NCBI GenBank assembly: GCA_027943335.1
Contig: BSBK01001536.1
Coordinates: 682,001 to 746,000, forward strand
Direction of reading: 5' to 3'
Length of the DNA: 64,000 nucleotides
DNA from: Chamaecyparis obtusa
Taxonomy: Eukaryota; Streptophyta; Pinopsida; Cupressales; Cupressaceae
Below are positions 9,573-21,562 of this stretch, piece by piece (the stretch's first letter is position 1; the number at the start of each line of letters is the position of its first letter). The position numbers were made by a program, and so were the translations under genes. The notes beneath the pieces were generated by a model. That model did not search any database, was not told the origin of the DNA, and saw only the letters and a list, made by a program, of their open reading frames with translations.

Positions 9573-12500
9573 ATGGTGTCGTTTGCTCAAGTGATGTGGC
9601 CTGCACTTATTCTCAGAAAATGGCTTCTGCCTCACAAGCCAAAGCCATTCCCATCTCAAACAGAGGAGCAGCAAGAAAATACTTGTGATTGCTCCTGTAA
9701 TCCACAAGGTATTGTTTTTCTCCTCTTTTGAATCTGTTCTTCTGTGATTCTGTTGAGATTGTAGGTAGATATATAGATGGATGTAATTCTGTTGAGATTG
9801 TAGGTAGATATATAGATGGATAAGGATTGGAATTGTAGCTAGATAGATAGATAAGATAGATGGATAAGATCTGAATTAAGACATTTTTTTCTTTCTCATT
9901 TTCTTTTGAGATCTTTCAAAATTTTCGACTTACATATTCTTTCTTTTTTTTTTTAGATTTTCATTGGTATATAATGTTATTTCATTTATATCATGTTTGA
10001 TGTTTAAAATACTTTTCCTTTCTTCTCTTCTTCTTTTGATATATTTGAAATCTTCAAATTGTATATTCATTCTTTTCTTCAATTTTTGTTGAGATCTTCA
10101 TTTTCTCTTGAGATCTTGAACTCATATGTTCTCAATTCTTCTCTTTTGAAATTTTTTTTATATAATTCCATTCCATCTCTATAATGTTTGATGATCTCTC
10201 TTCTCACCTTCTTTTGTAATCTTGGACTTACATTTTCTGACATTCTCTTTCTCTCTTCTCATCTTTTTGAGATCTTGGACTTACTTATTATGACTTATTA
10301 TGTCTTTTCATCTTCTTTTATAATCTTAGACTTACATATTCTCTCTTCTCATCTTTTATTGAAATCTTGTACTTACATATTTTGACATTCCCATTCCCTC
10401 TTCTCATCTTTTTGAGATCTTCAACTTACATATTCTCTCTTCTCATGTTCTTTTGAAATAGTTTGACATTCACATTCCCTATTCTCATCTTTTTGAGATC
10501 TTCAACTTACATATTCTCTCTTCTCATATTCTTTTGAAATCTTATTCTTACATATTCTCTCTTCTCATACTTACATATTCTCTCTCCACACCTTCTTTTG
10601 TGATTTTGGATTTGATATTCTCTCCCCACTTTGAAATCTTGGACTTACTCTCTTATCAAACAGTTTGCAATCTTGGATTTGATATCCTCTTTTCTCGCCT
10701 CTTTTTGAAATCTTAGACTGAACATATTCTCTCTTTTCACTTTCTTTTGTAATTTTAGATTTGATATTCTCTTTACTCGCCTTCTTTTGAATTCTTGGAC
10801 TTACACATTCTCTCTTCTCACCTTCTTTTAAGTTATCTGACTTGCATATTCCTTCTTCTCACCATCTTTTGAGACTTTTGACTTAACATATTCTCTCTTC
10901 TCACATTCTATTGAGATCTTCAACTTACATATTCTCTCTTCTTACGCTCTTTCAAGACTTTTAACTTTACATATTCTCTCTTCTCACTTTTATTAAGATC
11001 TTCAACTTACATATTCCCACTTCTCACCCTCTTTTGAAATTTTGAAATAACATATTCTCTTCCCACTATCTTTTGAACTCTTGAACTTACATATTCTCTC
11101 CTCTCACCTTCAATAAAGATCTCTTACTTACTAACCTACTTTATAAATCAGTGTAATCTGGTTCTCAATTGAACAATAAGTACATATTCATTTCCCATGT
11201 AACTTTTATCTGTATAAACAAACAAATGGCTAGGATTTGAGGGATGAGATCCTCTGTTCACCATGTTTACAGGAGGCTCAACGCTTAAGCGCGGTCAATC
11301 GGAAACACTGCGGACAGATTACACCCGGCCCCATGAATACAGAGTCTTTGTTGGAACATGGAACGTAGGCGGGATGAGCGCACCGGAGGATTTAAAACTG
11401 GACGAATGGCTATGCACAAACAAATCCTCTGATATATACGTGATTGGGTAAAAAAAATAAAAAATTCTTGATTATTATTCTATCTCCCTAGCTCAGATTT
11501 ATGGGTTTCAAAATTCTATAATGTAATGTCTTCTCTGCAACAGATTCCAAGAAAGTGTTCCTTTGAAGGCCGGGAAAGTGTTGGGCTCCGAGGACACTCG
11601 GGCAGCGGATAAATGGGACGCCTTGATTGCCAAAGCTCTGAACAGAGCACCAAAATCACCACAATCCCATTTTGAATTATCCCATTTGCAAAGAACCCAA
11701 TTTGACTTATCCCATTTGAGAAGAACCCAATTTGATTTCCAATTCCAACCAGACAATTTGGGATTGGTAGATTCGAATTGGAGCAGCTGCAAGGACGACA
11801 CCGCTCAGGCCAATGTAGTTATCCTTCCCAGAGATATAAACTCAGAAGGACTGGCCGATCCGGTTGAAAAGGGCAAGTTCTGCTCTGGTAGACAGCGTTA
11901 TAAACGAATTGTATGCAAACAAATGGTGGGACTGTACGTTACAATCTGGGTCAGCTCCCATCTCGCACCGTTTGTTCGCGACATTAGAGTATCTTGCGTT
12001 GGTTGTGGTATCATGGGTTACCTACGCAATAAGGTAATTAGATTATGAGCTTTTTGCTTCTTGGGGGACATTCAAACTTCAAAATATCAGCTTTTTGAAC
12101 ATTTTTTTTTGGTATGATAGGTGTAGATTCTTTTGTATTGATATTTGTGATGGTTAAGTTGGATGTTTATATCAAAGATGAAGTCTATGTGTGACTTTGC
12201 GATCTACTGATTCATAACTCCAGATCAAAAGTATTCATTTTAATACTTATAATTTTTCCTTCTAATTGAACAAACTCCTTTAAAAAATTCCCTTTTAACT
12301 GTATAGAACCCTAAAGAATTGGATTTTTTAACGGGGCTTTAACAATCTCCATTATTACAGGGATCGATATCGATTAGCTTAAGGCTTCACCAGACCAGCT
12401 TCTGTTTTGTGTGCGTACACTTAGCTTCGGGTCACAAGGAAGGAGACGAGTTTCGCAGAAATTCCGACGTCGCAAAAATACTTAAATGGACCAGTTTCCC

Positions 12501-13919
12501 TCGCAGTTCCAGCATTCTCTCTCCACGTACCATTATGGGACATGAGTAAGTGTGACTCTTTTTCTTGACTACTTTTTAAATCAATATTTAATGGGTAGTG
12601 GTTCACAAACCCATTTCTTATGAGAAACACTGGTTCGAGAATAAATTGTGGGGTTTTTTAATCAATTTCATTGTCTAATTTTTAACTGTTATGAGTAGTG
12701 GCTCACACAAAGCCATCTCTCGTGAGAACCTAGATCATTGCATAGTCTTGAGTCAAATTCATTGATCTACATTTTTGGTATAGTAGCTCACACAAACTCA
12801 TCACTTACGAGAATCAATATTTAGTGATTCAATTGCATAGTTTTTTAGTCAAATTAATCGACCCATATTTCATGAGCAGTGGTTCATATGACCTTGTCTC
12901 TCATAAAAACAAATTATCTGCTTAACACTCATTACATCTAGACAAACACAGCTAAGCTCCTTATAAAATGTACGGTTGACCAAATTTCAAAAAATGGAAA
13001 ACACAACAGATTTTTGCGAGATTTTCCCCATCTGTTCTTCATGATCTGTATATTTTATGATCAAAAACCATAAAAATTTGTGAAAAAAATACTATATTTT
13101 CGCAAATCTGAAAAAAAAAGTTTTAACATTTTTTTGTCTTTGCTATATTTTGTAGAGAGCTTAGCCGCTGTCCATCTAAACACTACTCACATAAGCAAAA
13201 CATTGAATATTCATTTCATTAAAAATATCCACACCATAAATGTTTGAATGGTTTTTATTGCAACATATTCAGAAATTTGGATTGACCAAGCTTGAAGTCT
13301 CTAATATGCGTTTTTATTTCTGGACCTAAGCAGTGGAATAATATGGTTTGGAGACTTGAATTATCGGATTACACTGTGTAATGAAAAGGTAAGACATCTC
13401 ATTGAAAAATCAGATTGGACAACACTTCTGTTGAACGATGAGGTAACAATTTCTCTTCTCAATATTTCCATTGTCTCATAAACTATCTTTAACCTCAGTG
13501 AAAAATTAAAAATCTTCAATTCTAATAATACACCCTTTCCCAATCCACTTATTTAGAGGCTTGTACTTGTTTAGCTGAAAGCTGAGCAAAAGGCAGGACG
13601 AGTATTCCAACAGTGGAAGGAAGGCATTATAAATTTCGCCCCAACTTACAAGTACGCTCCCAGTTCTGATCACTACCATGGAACCCAAAACAAGGCAGGG
13701 GGAAAGCGTCGTGTTCCAGCTTGGTAACCAAACTTTTAGAATTTTGACTACCCATTTGCAGAAATCTATTAAAAATATATATTCATAAAGATTGTAGTTT
13801 GTATATGCAGGTGTGACCGGATCCTTTGGTATGGAAATGGGCTAGAGCAAATATCATATGAGCGAGCAGAGTACAAACTTTCAGACCACAGGCCTGTTTC
13901 TGCTATATTTATTACTTAA
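9573..13919 (+). CDS. Type I inositol polyphosphate 5-phosphatase (7 exons, 450 aa)
   Basis: Exons: 9573-9708, 11273-11447, 11544-12033, 12361-12545, 13334-13442, 13575-13723, 13811-13919. All six introns are GT-AG and phases agree, giving 1353 nt. The enzyme removes the 5-phosphate from soluble inositol phosphates and/or phosphoinositides, acting in Ca2+ and vesicle signalling at cytoplasm and membranes. Motifs: LILRKW near the N-terminus; [12 protein letters not shown] (residues about 67-78); FQESVPL (105-111); GYLRNKGSISIS across exons 3/4; first signature IWFGDLNYR (332-340); second signature RRVPAWCDRIL (410-420) split by intron 6; SDHRPV (439-444). Length and plan fit the short plant type I group (relatives of CVP2 and CVL1); the exact paralogue is not assigned. 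The start is the first ATG after an in-frame TAG. Oddities: a 10-residue tandem repeat in exon 3 (about 149-170) and an abrupt end six residues after SDHRPV. All catalytic motifs are intact, so it is probably functional. Confidence 0.93.
9744..11125. repeat. Intron 1 repeats: 35-bp duplication, GATA tract, long CT-rich minisatellite
   Basis: TTCTGTTGAGATTGTAGGTA plus its continuation is directly duplicated at about 9744 and 9785 and runs into a GATA/GATG tract (to 9865). From about 9890 to 11125 a degenerate unit of about 40-60 bp repeats more than 20 times, with core CTTACATATTCTCTCTTCTC and TTCTTTTGAAATCTT. This fills most of the 1564-bp intron. The open frames at 10188-10716 are by-products of the repeat. 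Confidence 0.85.
12592..12920. repeat. Intron 4 tandem repeat, about 4 degenerate copies of 85-100 bp
   Basis: The words GTAGTGGTTCACA(C)AAACC, then ATCTCTYRTGAGAA, recur at about 12595, 12695, 12781 and 12876, with intervening GTCAAATTNATTGAYC. Lies wholly within the 788-bp intron 4 of the 5-phosphatase gene. Confidence 0.7.
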
Positions 13920-14005
13920 ACAGTCAATGTGCTGTGCAAACCAAAAGTGGAAAAGAGTACAAACTTTCAGATCACTAGCCTGCTTTTGCTATATTTTTTC
14001 TTTAT
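13869..14005 (+). repeat. Short duplication of the 5-phosphatase C-terminal coding end
   Basis: About 45-50 bp from GAGTACAAACTTTCAGA (13869), covering the codons for the SDHRPV block, recur 86 bp downstream at 13955 beyond the stop codon, with a handful of substitutions. The second copy is non-coding (3' UTR or flank). Confidence 0.85.
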
Positions 14006-14479
14006 GCTTTTTCCCCTCATTCTGATAATAGATCATTCTGATAATAGATCACGGAACGTGATTTAAAATATTGATGAAAAAATTCACACACAATCGAATT
14101 CAAAAACAGCATTCAAATAATAAAGAAGAATGTCAGCTCACCAGTAATGGAGGCCCAAAACTTGGTTTCTCCAGATATTGTGAAACTTCCCTCCCTATTC
14201 ACAGACAGGCAAGCAATTTTGTGATTTCTTCAGTTTTCAGTACTTTGAAACATTAGTTTGAAGTATTAGAATAACATTTGGATTTTTTCTGATATGCAGT
14301 TGTCAGGATGACATTGGTACAGCTGTGAAAGCTGAGGTTATGAGGGACCTCATTCCAATATTTAGTGAAATGGAGACTGAATAGATGCACACCCACAAAC
14401 ATGATGGGTCTGAAAACAGTCGAAATTAGATTGAATATGTCTACATTAGATAATATGAGTTTTTTTTTCATCACTATTT
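13920..14479 (+). other. 3' flank of the 5-phosphatase gene
   Basis: Contains the duplicated C-terminal segment and AATAAAG near 14119, a possible poly(A) signal. A 90-nt open stretch after a splice-acceptor-like TATGCAG (about 14294-14300) reads to a TAG at 14382 and could be a 3' UTR or alternative exon. I cannot connect it to the gene with confidence. Confidence 0.35.
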
Positions 14480-15295
14480 TAGATTACATTCTATTATTCA
14501 ATGTCAGAATAAACAAGAATTTGAGTAATCATAATTAAAAAAATTATGTATACATTTTTTAAGTCAAGATTTCAGATCACATTCTATAGTTCATTGTTAG
14601 AATAAACAAACAAGAGTAAACATTTTCTTTTGTCAAGATTTCAGATCACACACCATGATTCATTGTCATAATAACAAACAAGAGTAAACATTTTTATTAG
14701 TCAAGATTTCAGATTACACTCCATGATTTATCGTCAAAATAAACAAGCAATAGTAAACATATTTTTTAGTCAAGATCTTAGATCACACTCCATATGATTC
14801 ATCCTCAGAATAAACAACAAGAGTAAACATTTTTCTTTGTCAAGATCTTAGATCACACTCCATGATTCATCGTTAGAATAAACAAACAAGAATAAACATT
14901 TTTCTTAGTCAAGATTTCAGATCACACTTCATGATTCATCATCATAATAACAAACAAGAGTAAACATTTTCCTTCGACAAGATTTCAGATCACACTCAAT
15001 TATTCATCCTAAGAATAACAAACAAGAGGAAACATTTTTCTTAGTCAAGATTTCAGATCACACTCCATGATTCATCATCAGAATAACAAACAAGAGTAAG
15101 CATTTTTCTTCATCAAGATTTTAGATCATACTTCATGATTCATCGTCAGAATAAAAATAATTTCTTTTTCCAAGATCTCAGATTACACTCAATGATTCAT
15201 TGTCAAAATAACAAATAAGAATAAATATTTTTTTAATCAAAAATTCAGATCACACTTCATAATTCCCATAATTCATCATCAAAATAAAAATAAAA
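14480..15295. repeat. Minisatellite of about 12 units, period about 68 bp
   Basis: The unit begins GTCAAGATTTCAGATCACAC and continues with CCATGATTCATCGTCAGAAT, AACAAACAAGAGTAAACATT and TTTCTTA. Units start at about 14563, 14633, 14700, 14769, 14838, 14908, 14977, 15046, 15112, 15170 and 15235, with a more degenerate one before. Divergence between units is modest. Confidence 0.9.
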
Positions 15296-18200
15296 AAATT
15301 GAATAACCAGTTTTTTTCAAATTGTTCTAAATTTTTAAACCAAATTATGATATTGTATCTTTCAAATTGCAGGCAAGGTTAGAATCAAGTGAGGTAACAC
15401 TGTGGTTGATCCAGCCAAACTTACGAAACGAGGAGACTCAGATTCTTCGACGAAGATAAGGTTGGTGAGCACAAATCATTATCTGAGTTGGTCTGTTTGA
15501 ATAGTAAGAGTCATCAGATTCTCATGCCTACTTTTTCCCTATTTTTTAAATAGGAACCTTGGTTTTGATTATGTCATATATTAAAGTAATTTTTAAAATT
15601 TATATTAGGTCAGGTTTGATTAGATTTTTTATGGGCTATAAAATAATTAAAGGATAATTTTGTATTTAAGTGTACACTTTCTTAATATTATAATCTATTA
15701 TATAAAACATATATATCAATTTATAATTTATTCTTTCTATTATAAAAATGGTCTTGACTAATTTAATCTTTTTTTACATTAATAGCAGATCCACTTGCAA
15801 CAATTTGAAAAGAAAGGAAAAGAAACACAAATCTCATTGAAAGAAGAAATAGCATTCGTCAAAATGGCAGAGAAAAAATTATTACAAAGGCACCATTTTT
15901 TATTGCCAAATGTAAAAGGTGCAAAAGAGGGAAAAAATCAAAAGATATTATTATGAAGGTGAATTCAATAATGTTTTATTATTCTTTCTTAATCTAAATA
16001 ATAATTTTAAAGTTTTAAGTTCATCCTCAACAACCACAAATATATTTAGTTTAGGTGTTGAAAATGTATGATTTATAAATATTTTTAATTTTTTAGGAGT
16101 AGGAGAAGGTATATGTGTATAAACAATAAGAGAATGTAACTGAAAATAGAAGTGATTTTTTTTTTAGTTTTCTTGTGAGTTGATGATTCAAATTGGTTTA
16201 AATAAGGATCAAGTCCTACTAAGTGCAAGATCTCAATTCCAATGATTAAGCTAAGTTGATTCATACATGAATTTGATATATTAGATACCCTTCTGATAAA
16301 AACTCAATTAAAAGAGATTTTGGAATAAATTTATATGCCCTCATCAAGTTGTTGTTGTTGTTGTTGTTGTTGTTGTTATAGAGAGAGATTATCCATTTAA
16401 AAAACATACAACAAATCATATGACATTTGCAAAACCCCTTCTAACATATCATGGAAAGAAATAATAAAAATATTTATTCCTAAAAGTTAAAATTATTGAT
16501 GGAGAAAAATTACTTGTACAAGCTTTGACATTGAATTTCCACAATGTACACATCTAGGCTTCAAAATTTTGTTCATTTGTGTCCATGCATGTGACTTGCT
16601 ATTTTCTACAACAATAAATATGGTTATGATGTTCGCTACCCATCATTCCCACATTTTTAATTCAAAGGAAACTCCACATAAACTAACATTATTTACAAAG
16701 TGTAAAGTTCAATTTACATGTGTCATTTTCACATTCACCTCATAGCATTCTCATATTCTCTGTGTTGGTAAATATTATAGGTAAGTATTATTTTTCTAGT
16801 AAAATATGTAGTGTATCTACAATAGAATTATATTGTAAAAGAATTTGAAGTACATCAAAAGTGAGAAACCAACAATAAATTTTTGTCAAAGGCAGCAAAG
16901 ATTAACAAAATTACAAAAGCCTCGCATAGCATCACAAGACAAAATAAACAAAACAAGGATTATACATGTAACTACTGTTATATAAGAGAGAGATTGTTAG
17001 TTGTTGGAGTGATTTCCTTGATTTTTAATTAGAAAGGAGCAGGAAGTGAAAATTTGAATCTAAATTACATTAATGGTAGTGGATTTACAATTTGTGAGGG
17101 TGTGGTTGGTGGATGTGATGATACTAATTTGGTGGGTGGGGATTGTTAATAAGAAAACAAAGATTTGGTGTTTGTTGTCCTTGACGATTTGGTTGATGGG
17201 ACAACCTCAATTGCATTTTTTGTAACATAATTGGCATTTTCTAAGCCGTAATTGATCAAATCTATTACTTAAATGTCTTGCCAAAATCTGGAAACAACTC
17301 TACCAGTCTTCAAAATTGCAATCAATCCTATTGCCATGCATATATTTATAATTGAGACACAATTGCTTGTATTCGTATTGCAATTTCTTTTCTTTTTTTT
17401 TTGAAAATGTAGGTAAATGAATTTAGAACCCACTCCAGTATTTAGGTCAACATTTCCTTGATATTTCAAACTTTTCCTATTGAGTAGTTAATATTGAATC
17501 TCTTGTATAATCAAAATACAAAAAATAAGGTAACATCATCATATAATCATTTTTTATTTAAATTAAATGTCCTTAATTTTAAATTTACCAAATTGCTTAA
17601 GATTCAATCAAACATTAATAGGAATTAAATCAATTGCATATTAAATCCTACTGTCAAAAATATTTACCACTATTGAATCCAATATTCAAAAGGTATATTT
17701 AGTTACATGCAAGGTCCTAATCTAGCTAGAGCTTTACAAGTCATTCTATCACATGAACAAAGCAACTAGGATCGCAATAATAAGTGACCTCCCGATATAA
17801 GGTGAATTAGGCAATAACTTTCAAACCTAAATAATGATGAATAATTAACAACTTAAAGTTTTCAATCAAAGAATTGACTATAATGTTCACTTTGAAGGTT
17901 AGTATTACCAAAAGTATACTCCAACAAGGGTAAAAAGATTCAACTAGCTAATAATATAAAATTCTATAAGTAGGAAGAGGTGTTGCAAGAATCTAAGTAA
18001 TATGAGCATACAACCACTTTTGATGCTATTAAGATATTATTCTCACTTGAGCATATCGTGATATATCAATACAATATTACTATGAAAGAGTGAAAAGAAG
18101 AGCATGCTCAAGATACACAAAGAATAACTATAAATATGTTTATATTCATGAATCAAATATAGAGAATCGTGAACCTCTTTGAGAGAGCAAGCTCCCTAAG

Positions 18201-18449
18201 ACTATATCTCTTGATACAAAATATGATTCTAGATTATCTTTATCTTCCTTATAACACTAATATAGAAGCATCACAAAATGTGACTTATGAGATACAACCC
18301 ATGAGGGATGCATCCATATTTAACAATAACTAATTACATTAAATAACAACTGCATATGATGCATGTGGCATAAATCTACACTCCTAAACTATTTTTTTCT
18401 AAAGAGTGGAATTGTGCTTTTATAACACAATTTTTAACAAGTACCTTGG
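15296..18449. other. No gene seen; repetitive AT-rich sequence
   Basis: Every frame is short. A segment at 15373-15460 has splice-like borders and fewer stops but no family match. The rest looks like anonymous decayed repeats. Confidence 0.5.
16345..16377. repeat. (GTT)n microsatellite
   Basis: About ten or eleven uninterrupted GTT units, perfect and therefore probably polymorphic. Confidence 0.9.
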
Positions 18450-19412
18450 CTTAGGTTTGGGGCCAAGTGTTAGCTAATTAATGGGGTTTCAAACTCATGC
18501 ATATTATTTCCAATCTTGTTTGGCATATTTTAGCCAGTCAAACATAGTATTCCAATAAAGCACATTATCTCACATCATCTTCAATTTATGAGATAGGGTA
18601 CCTATCAAAAAATTCTCATTTTCCCTCTTGTTGATAATTTCATAATAATAACCTAACAATTTAGTGACCCATTTTTTGTTCAAATGAAGATATCCATTTT
18701 GATAAATACTTAAAGCTATGGGGATTTAGCTTGATATATAGAGATTTCATCCATCAATATATGGAAACCAATATTATGACTAATGTTTCCTTCTCATATG
18801 TAAATTTTACCAATGTTCTACCTACAAGCACCCTGCTAGTGAATGACAAGGATCTTTTTCTTGCAAATCACCATTTCATCCATTAAATGATAATCATTTC
18901 ACAAAAATCAAACATGGAAAGTATGGGTGTAATACAAATGACATGTATGAGAAGGTCAAAGGCATGTTCCATTGATTTACAACCCACAACTATATTTTTC
19001 TTAATATTGTATTACAGGATCTATAATTTTACCACATTCTCTTACGAATTTATGATAATAACTAAAACAACTTGAAATTTTAAAAAATAATTGTAAGGGT
19101 CTTTAGTTTTGACCAACTTTTTGTGTCCTCAATTTTCATGGATCTACCTTTACACATTTGACTGAGACAACATGGCCAAAATACTTCACCTCTATCATAC
19201 CAAAAGAACATGAGTATGTTTCACGCAATTGATTTTATGATATGAGTTACAAATTTCAATCTGGGAGAATTCAATGATAATCACATTCTCCTAAACAAAA
19301 ATATCATTAAACCATGATCAATATGAATTTTGAAAGAAAGTGCTAAAATGAATTGTTCATCAAAATTTGTAGTGTGGGTAAAGGTCAAATGACATCACTA
19401 AAAACTCATGGC
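18450..19412 (-). pseudogene. Heavily decayed Ty3/gypsy reverse transcriptase and RNase H
   Basis: Reading - from 19412, with frequent stops and frame changes, block motifs of gypsy RT appear in the right order: GHEFLVMSF (family Y.FLVMPFGL), a WFNDIFV stretch (FVDDIL), then FGHVVS with VKVDP-like residues (Y.GH.VS..G..VDP..I). Further left comes KWVTKLLGYYYEI, which corresponds to the KW...L..YD.EI..K.G..N..ADALSR block at the end of RNase H. The catalytic Asp pair is lost. Old, dead copy. Confidence 0.6.
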
Positions 19413-19428
19413 CCTCACTGTAATACCC

Positions 19429-20030
19429 TCCCGCGTCCTTTTATTTTTTACATATGAGACATGACCATTTTTCATGACACTGATTACATTTGATGGACTA
19501 TTTATCTTGCTTGATGGCTTTAGGTGTTGATTATGATGCTTTGATATTTATGCTTCTAATTAATACATGAACATTGTTATGATCATTATTCATGTTCTCT
19601 TTATATGATTATGATTATGATTATGAAATCTCTTTAATGATTAATGTTTTATGACTATTGGACTGACCTATGCTTATATGATGGTTATGTTTTATATTTA
19701 TGTATTCATTTGCTTTCACATATAATTATACTCTAACCCTTTGTTGTGTTAGCATTATTCAAGTAATCAGGAGATGTTATATTTGATGTTTATGTGTGAT
19801 TGTTCATATATATGACATGGTTTTATGATGAGGGATGAAGTCGTAGTTACTCACCTAGTGAGATCCACACGATGTCTTGATCCTCATTATTTTTTGTATT
19901 ATCTTCTTTGATAAACACATACATACATACATATATGTATGTATGTATGCTTCGTTTTGTGATGTAGGCTTGCAGGTACTGGGCATTGACTTCACTTGGC
20001 TCCACAAGTCTGTGTTGATAATATGGTAGT
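19429..20030. repeat. LTR-like segment starting TGTAATACCCTCCC, with a perfect palindrome
   Basis: Starts TGTAATACCCTCCC, similar to the other TGTAAYRCCCC repeats in the window. Contains GAGGGATGAAGTCGTAGT, of which GGGA(T/C)GAAGTC-like words recur inverted at about 52450 and 53620. A self-complementary ACATACATAC...GTATGTATGT stretch lies at 19917-19951. No coding frame. Confidence 0.4.
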
Positions 20031-21465
20031 GAACAACTAATTAGAGGGGGGATTGAATTAGTTGTTCCTAATAATTTAAACCTCAAATCCTTAAACCCAA
20101 AAAACCCTTAACCTTGTGTACCCTTAAATCTGATATGAATAAATACAATATAAAACATGCATGCATATACAAATAAAAAACACATCCACACAAGTTGACA
20201 CAATATTTTATCATGGAAACCCCATTAAGGGAAAAAAAATGGTGGGGTTCATTACCCACAATAAGTAAATACCTTGTTAGAAGTATAAACCTATTACAAT
20301 GCATGGGGAATGCACATGCATTTAGGCTCACTTCCAAGAGCTCACTTCTCAAATAAAAAGACTCAAACTACAACCCTTAGGAAGGCTCACTGCCTTAAAA
20401 ATTGATCATTACAATGATCTAAGATTTTGTGAACTGTGAAAATGACATCTACCTCATGTTTGATATAGATCCAATGTAGCACAATGAAGATCCACATTCA
20501 ACCTCTTGTTGAACCACTTATGATCATCACACAATTAGACTCTTCCTCTGTTAGCACCCTCTATCATCCACATCCATGATCTACAATTAAATTTTTCCTA
20601 ATTCATCTTCTTATATCAATAATTAGGTCTCCAAACCCTAACTCATCTTATTTTCAAATCCTCATGCCAAATATCATATCAAATCCATCTCTAACCGTCT
20701 AATCTAACTCACAAATCATAAAAACCACCCAGAGATCATAAATCTCTTAGATTCCATGGTTTACCCCTTGCGCAACATGATTTACTAACCTAGTCAACAA
20801 ATAACAAGAATAATAATAAAAATATTATTATTGACTGAAAATTACACCAATCAGATCCTTCTGATCCATATATTGCCAAATCATCAAGACCATACTTCAA
20901 GAATATCCTTTAGAATCCTTATAAACACTCATCTACATAAATCCACTGCAACCATTGGATTTGCCAACCCTTTTTCACTTGTTTCTCAAGAACACTGACA
21001 CTAACCTCTGAGACAATAAAATTATTCCATGCAAGATTTAAAAGTATTAACCCCTTGATTTGAGGACACCTGAGTATGTCCCAAACACACTCCTAAGTGC
21101 ACTCCAATAGATTCCATCTTGATTTAGCATACCAAACCCTTTTCTACCTACTTGTCAACATTGTATGTCACTTTTTTTGCCAATCACCAAATCTGACCTT
21201 GAATAATACTCAAATCTTTGTGTTATCCTTTGGAACTTAGAGTAAACAAAGTATCAACCTTCATCAACAATATCCCATGCGCAAAACTTAATATCTTCAA
21301 TATTCATACCTCACCGGACCTCTGAACATCTTGTTCCACTGGCTAACTTGCAATAGTTCAGTTAGCATCCAACAAATAGTTCTTCTAGTCAATTCTTCTA
21401 CACCTTTTATGACATGTTGATACCCCTTTGATTCCTCTAATATGTTGACATCAATGACAACACAT
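20031..21465. repeat. Probable LTR fragment of another retrotransposon
   Basis: Non-coding. It carries AATTAGAGGGGGGATTGAAT near the left end (about 20039), a word typical of some Copia (SIRE-type) LTRs, and TGTTGACATCAATGACAACA near the right end (about 21434), a self-complementary LTR-terminus-like word. Orientation is probably -. No internal domains or TSD found, so a solo or fragmentary LTR is a guess. Confidence 0.35.
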
Positions 21466-21562
21466 CCAACATGCCAAATGCCAATAGTTTGAGCGTGCCC
21501 TCAAAATTCTTGATGGTTTTTTATAAGAGATAGTTCCAAGGCCTACCCGAGTCATCCCATGT

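Noticed and set aside
10188..10716. Two + strand frames in intron 1
   Set aside because: Made by the CT-rich minisatellite; hydrophobic low-complexity products.
11508..11801. 97-codon - strand frame opposite exon 3
   Set aside because: Antisense shadow of the 5-phosphatase exon; no family resemblance.
12421..12630. 69-codon - strand frame opposite exon 4
   Set aside because: Antisense shadow crossing an exon-intron border.
14285..14384. Possible eighth coding exon of the 5-phosphatase
   Set aside because: The gene already has an in-frame stop at 13917, and the segment has no similarity to 5-phosphatase tails.
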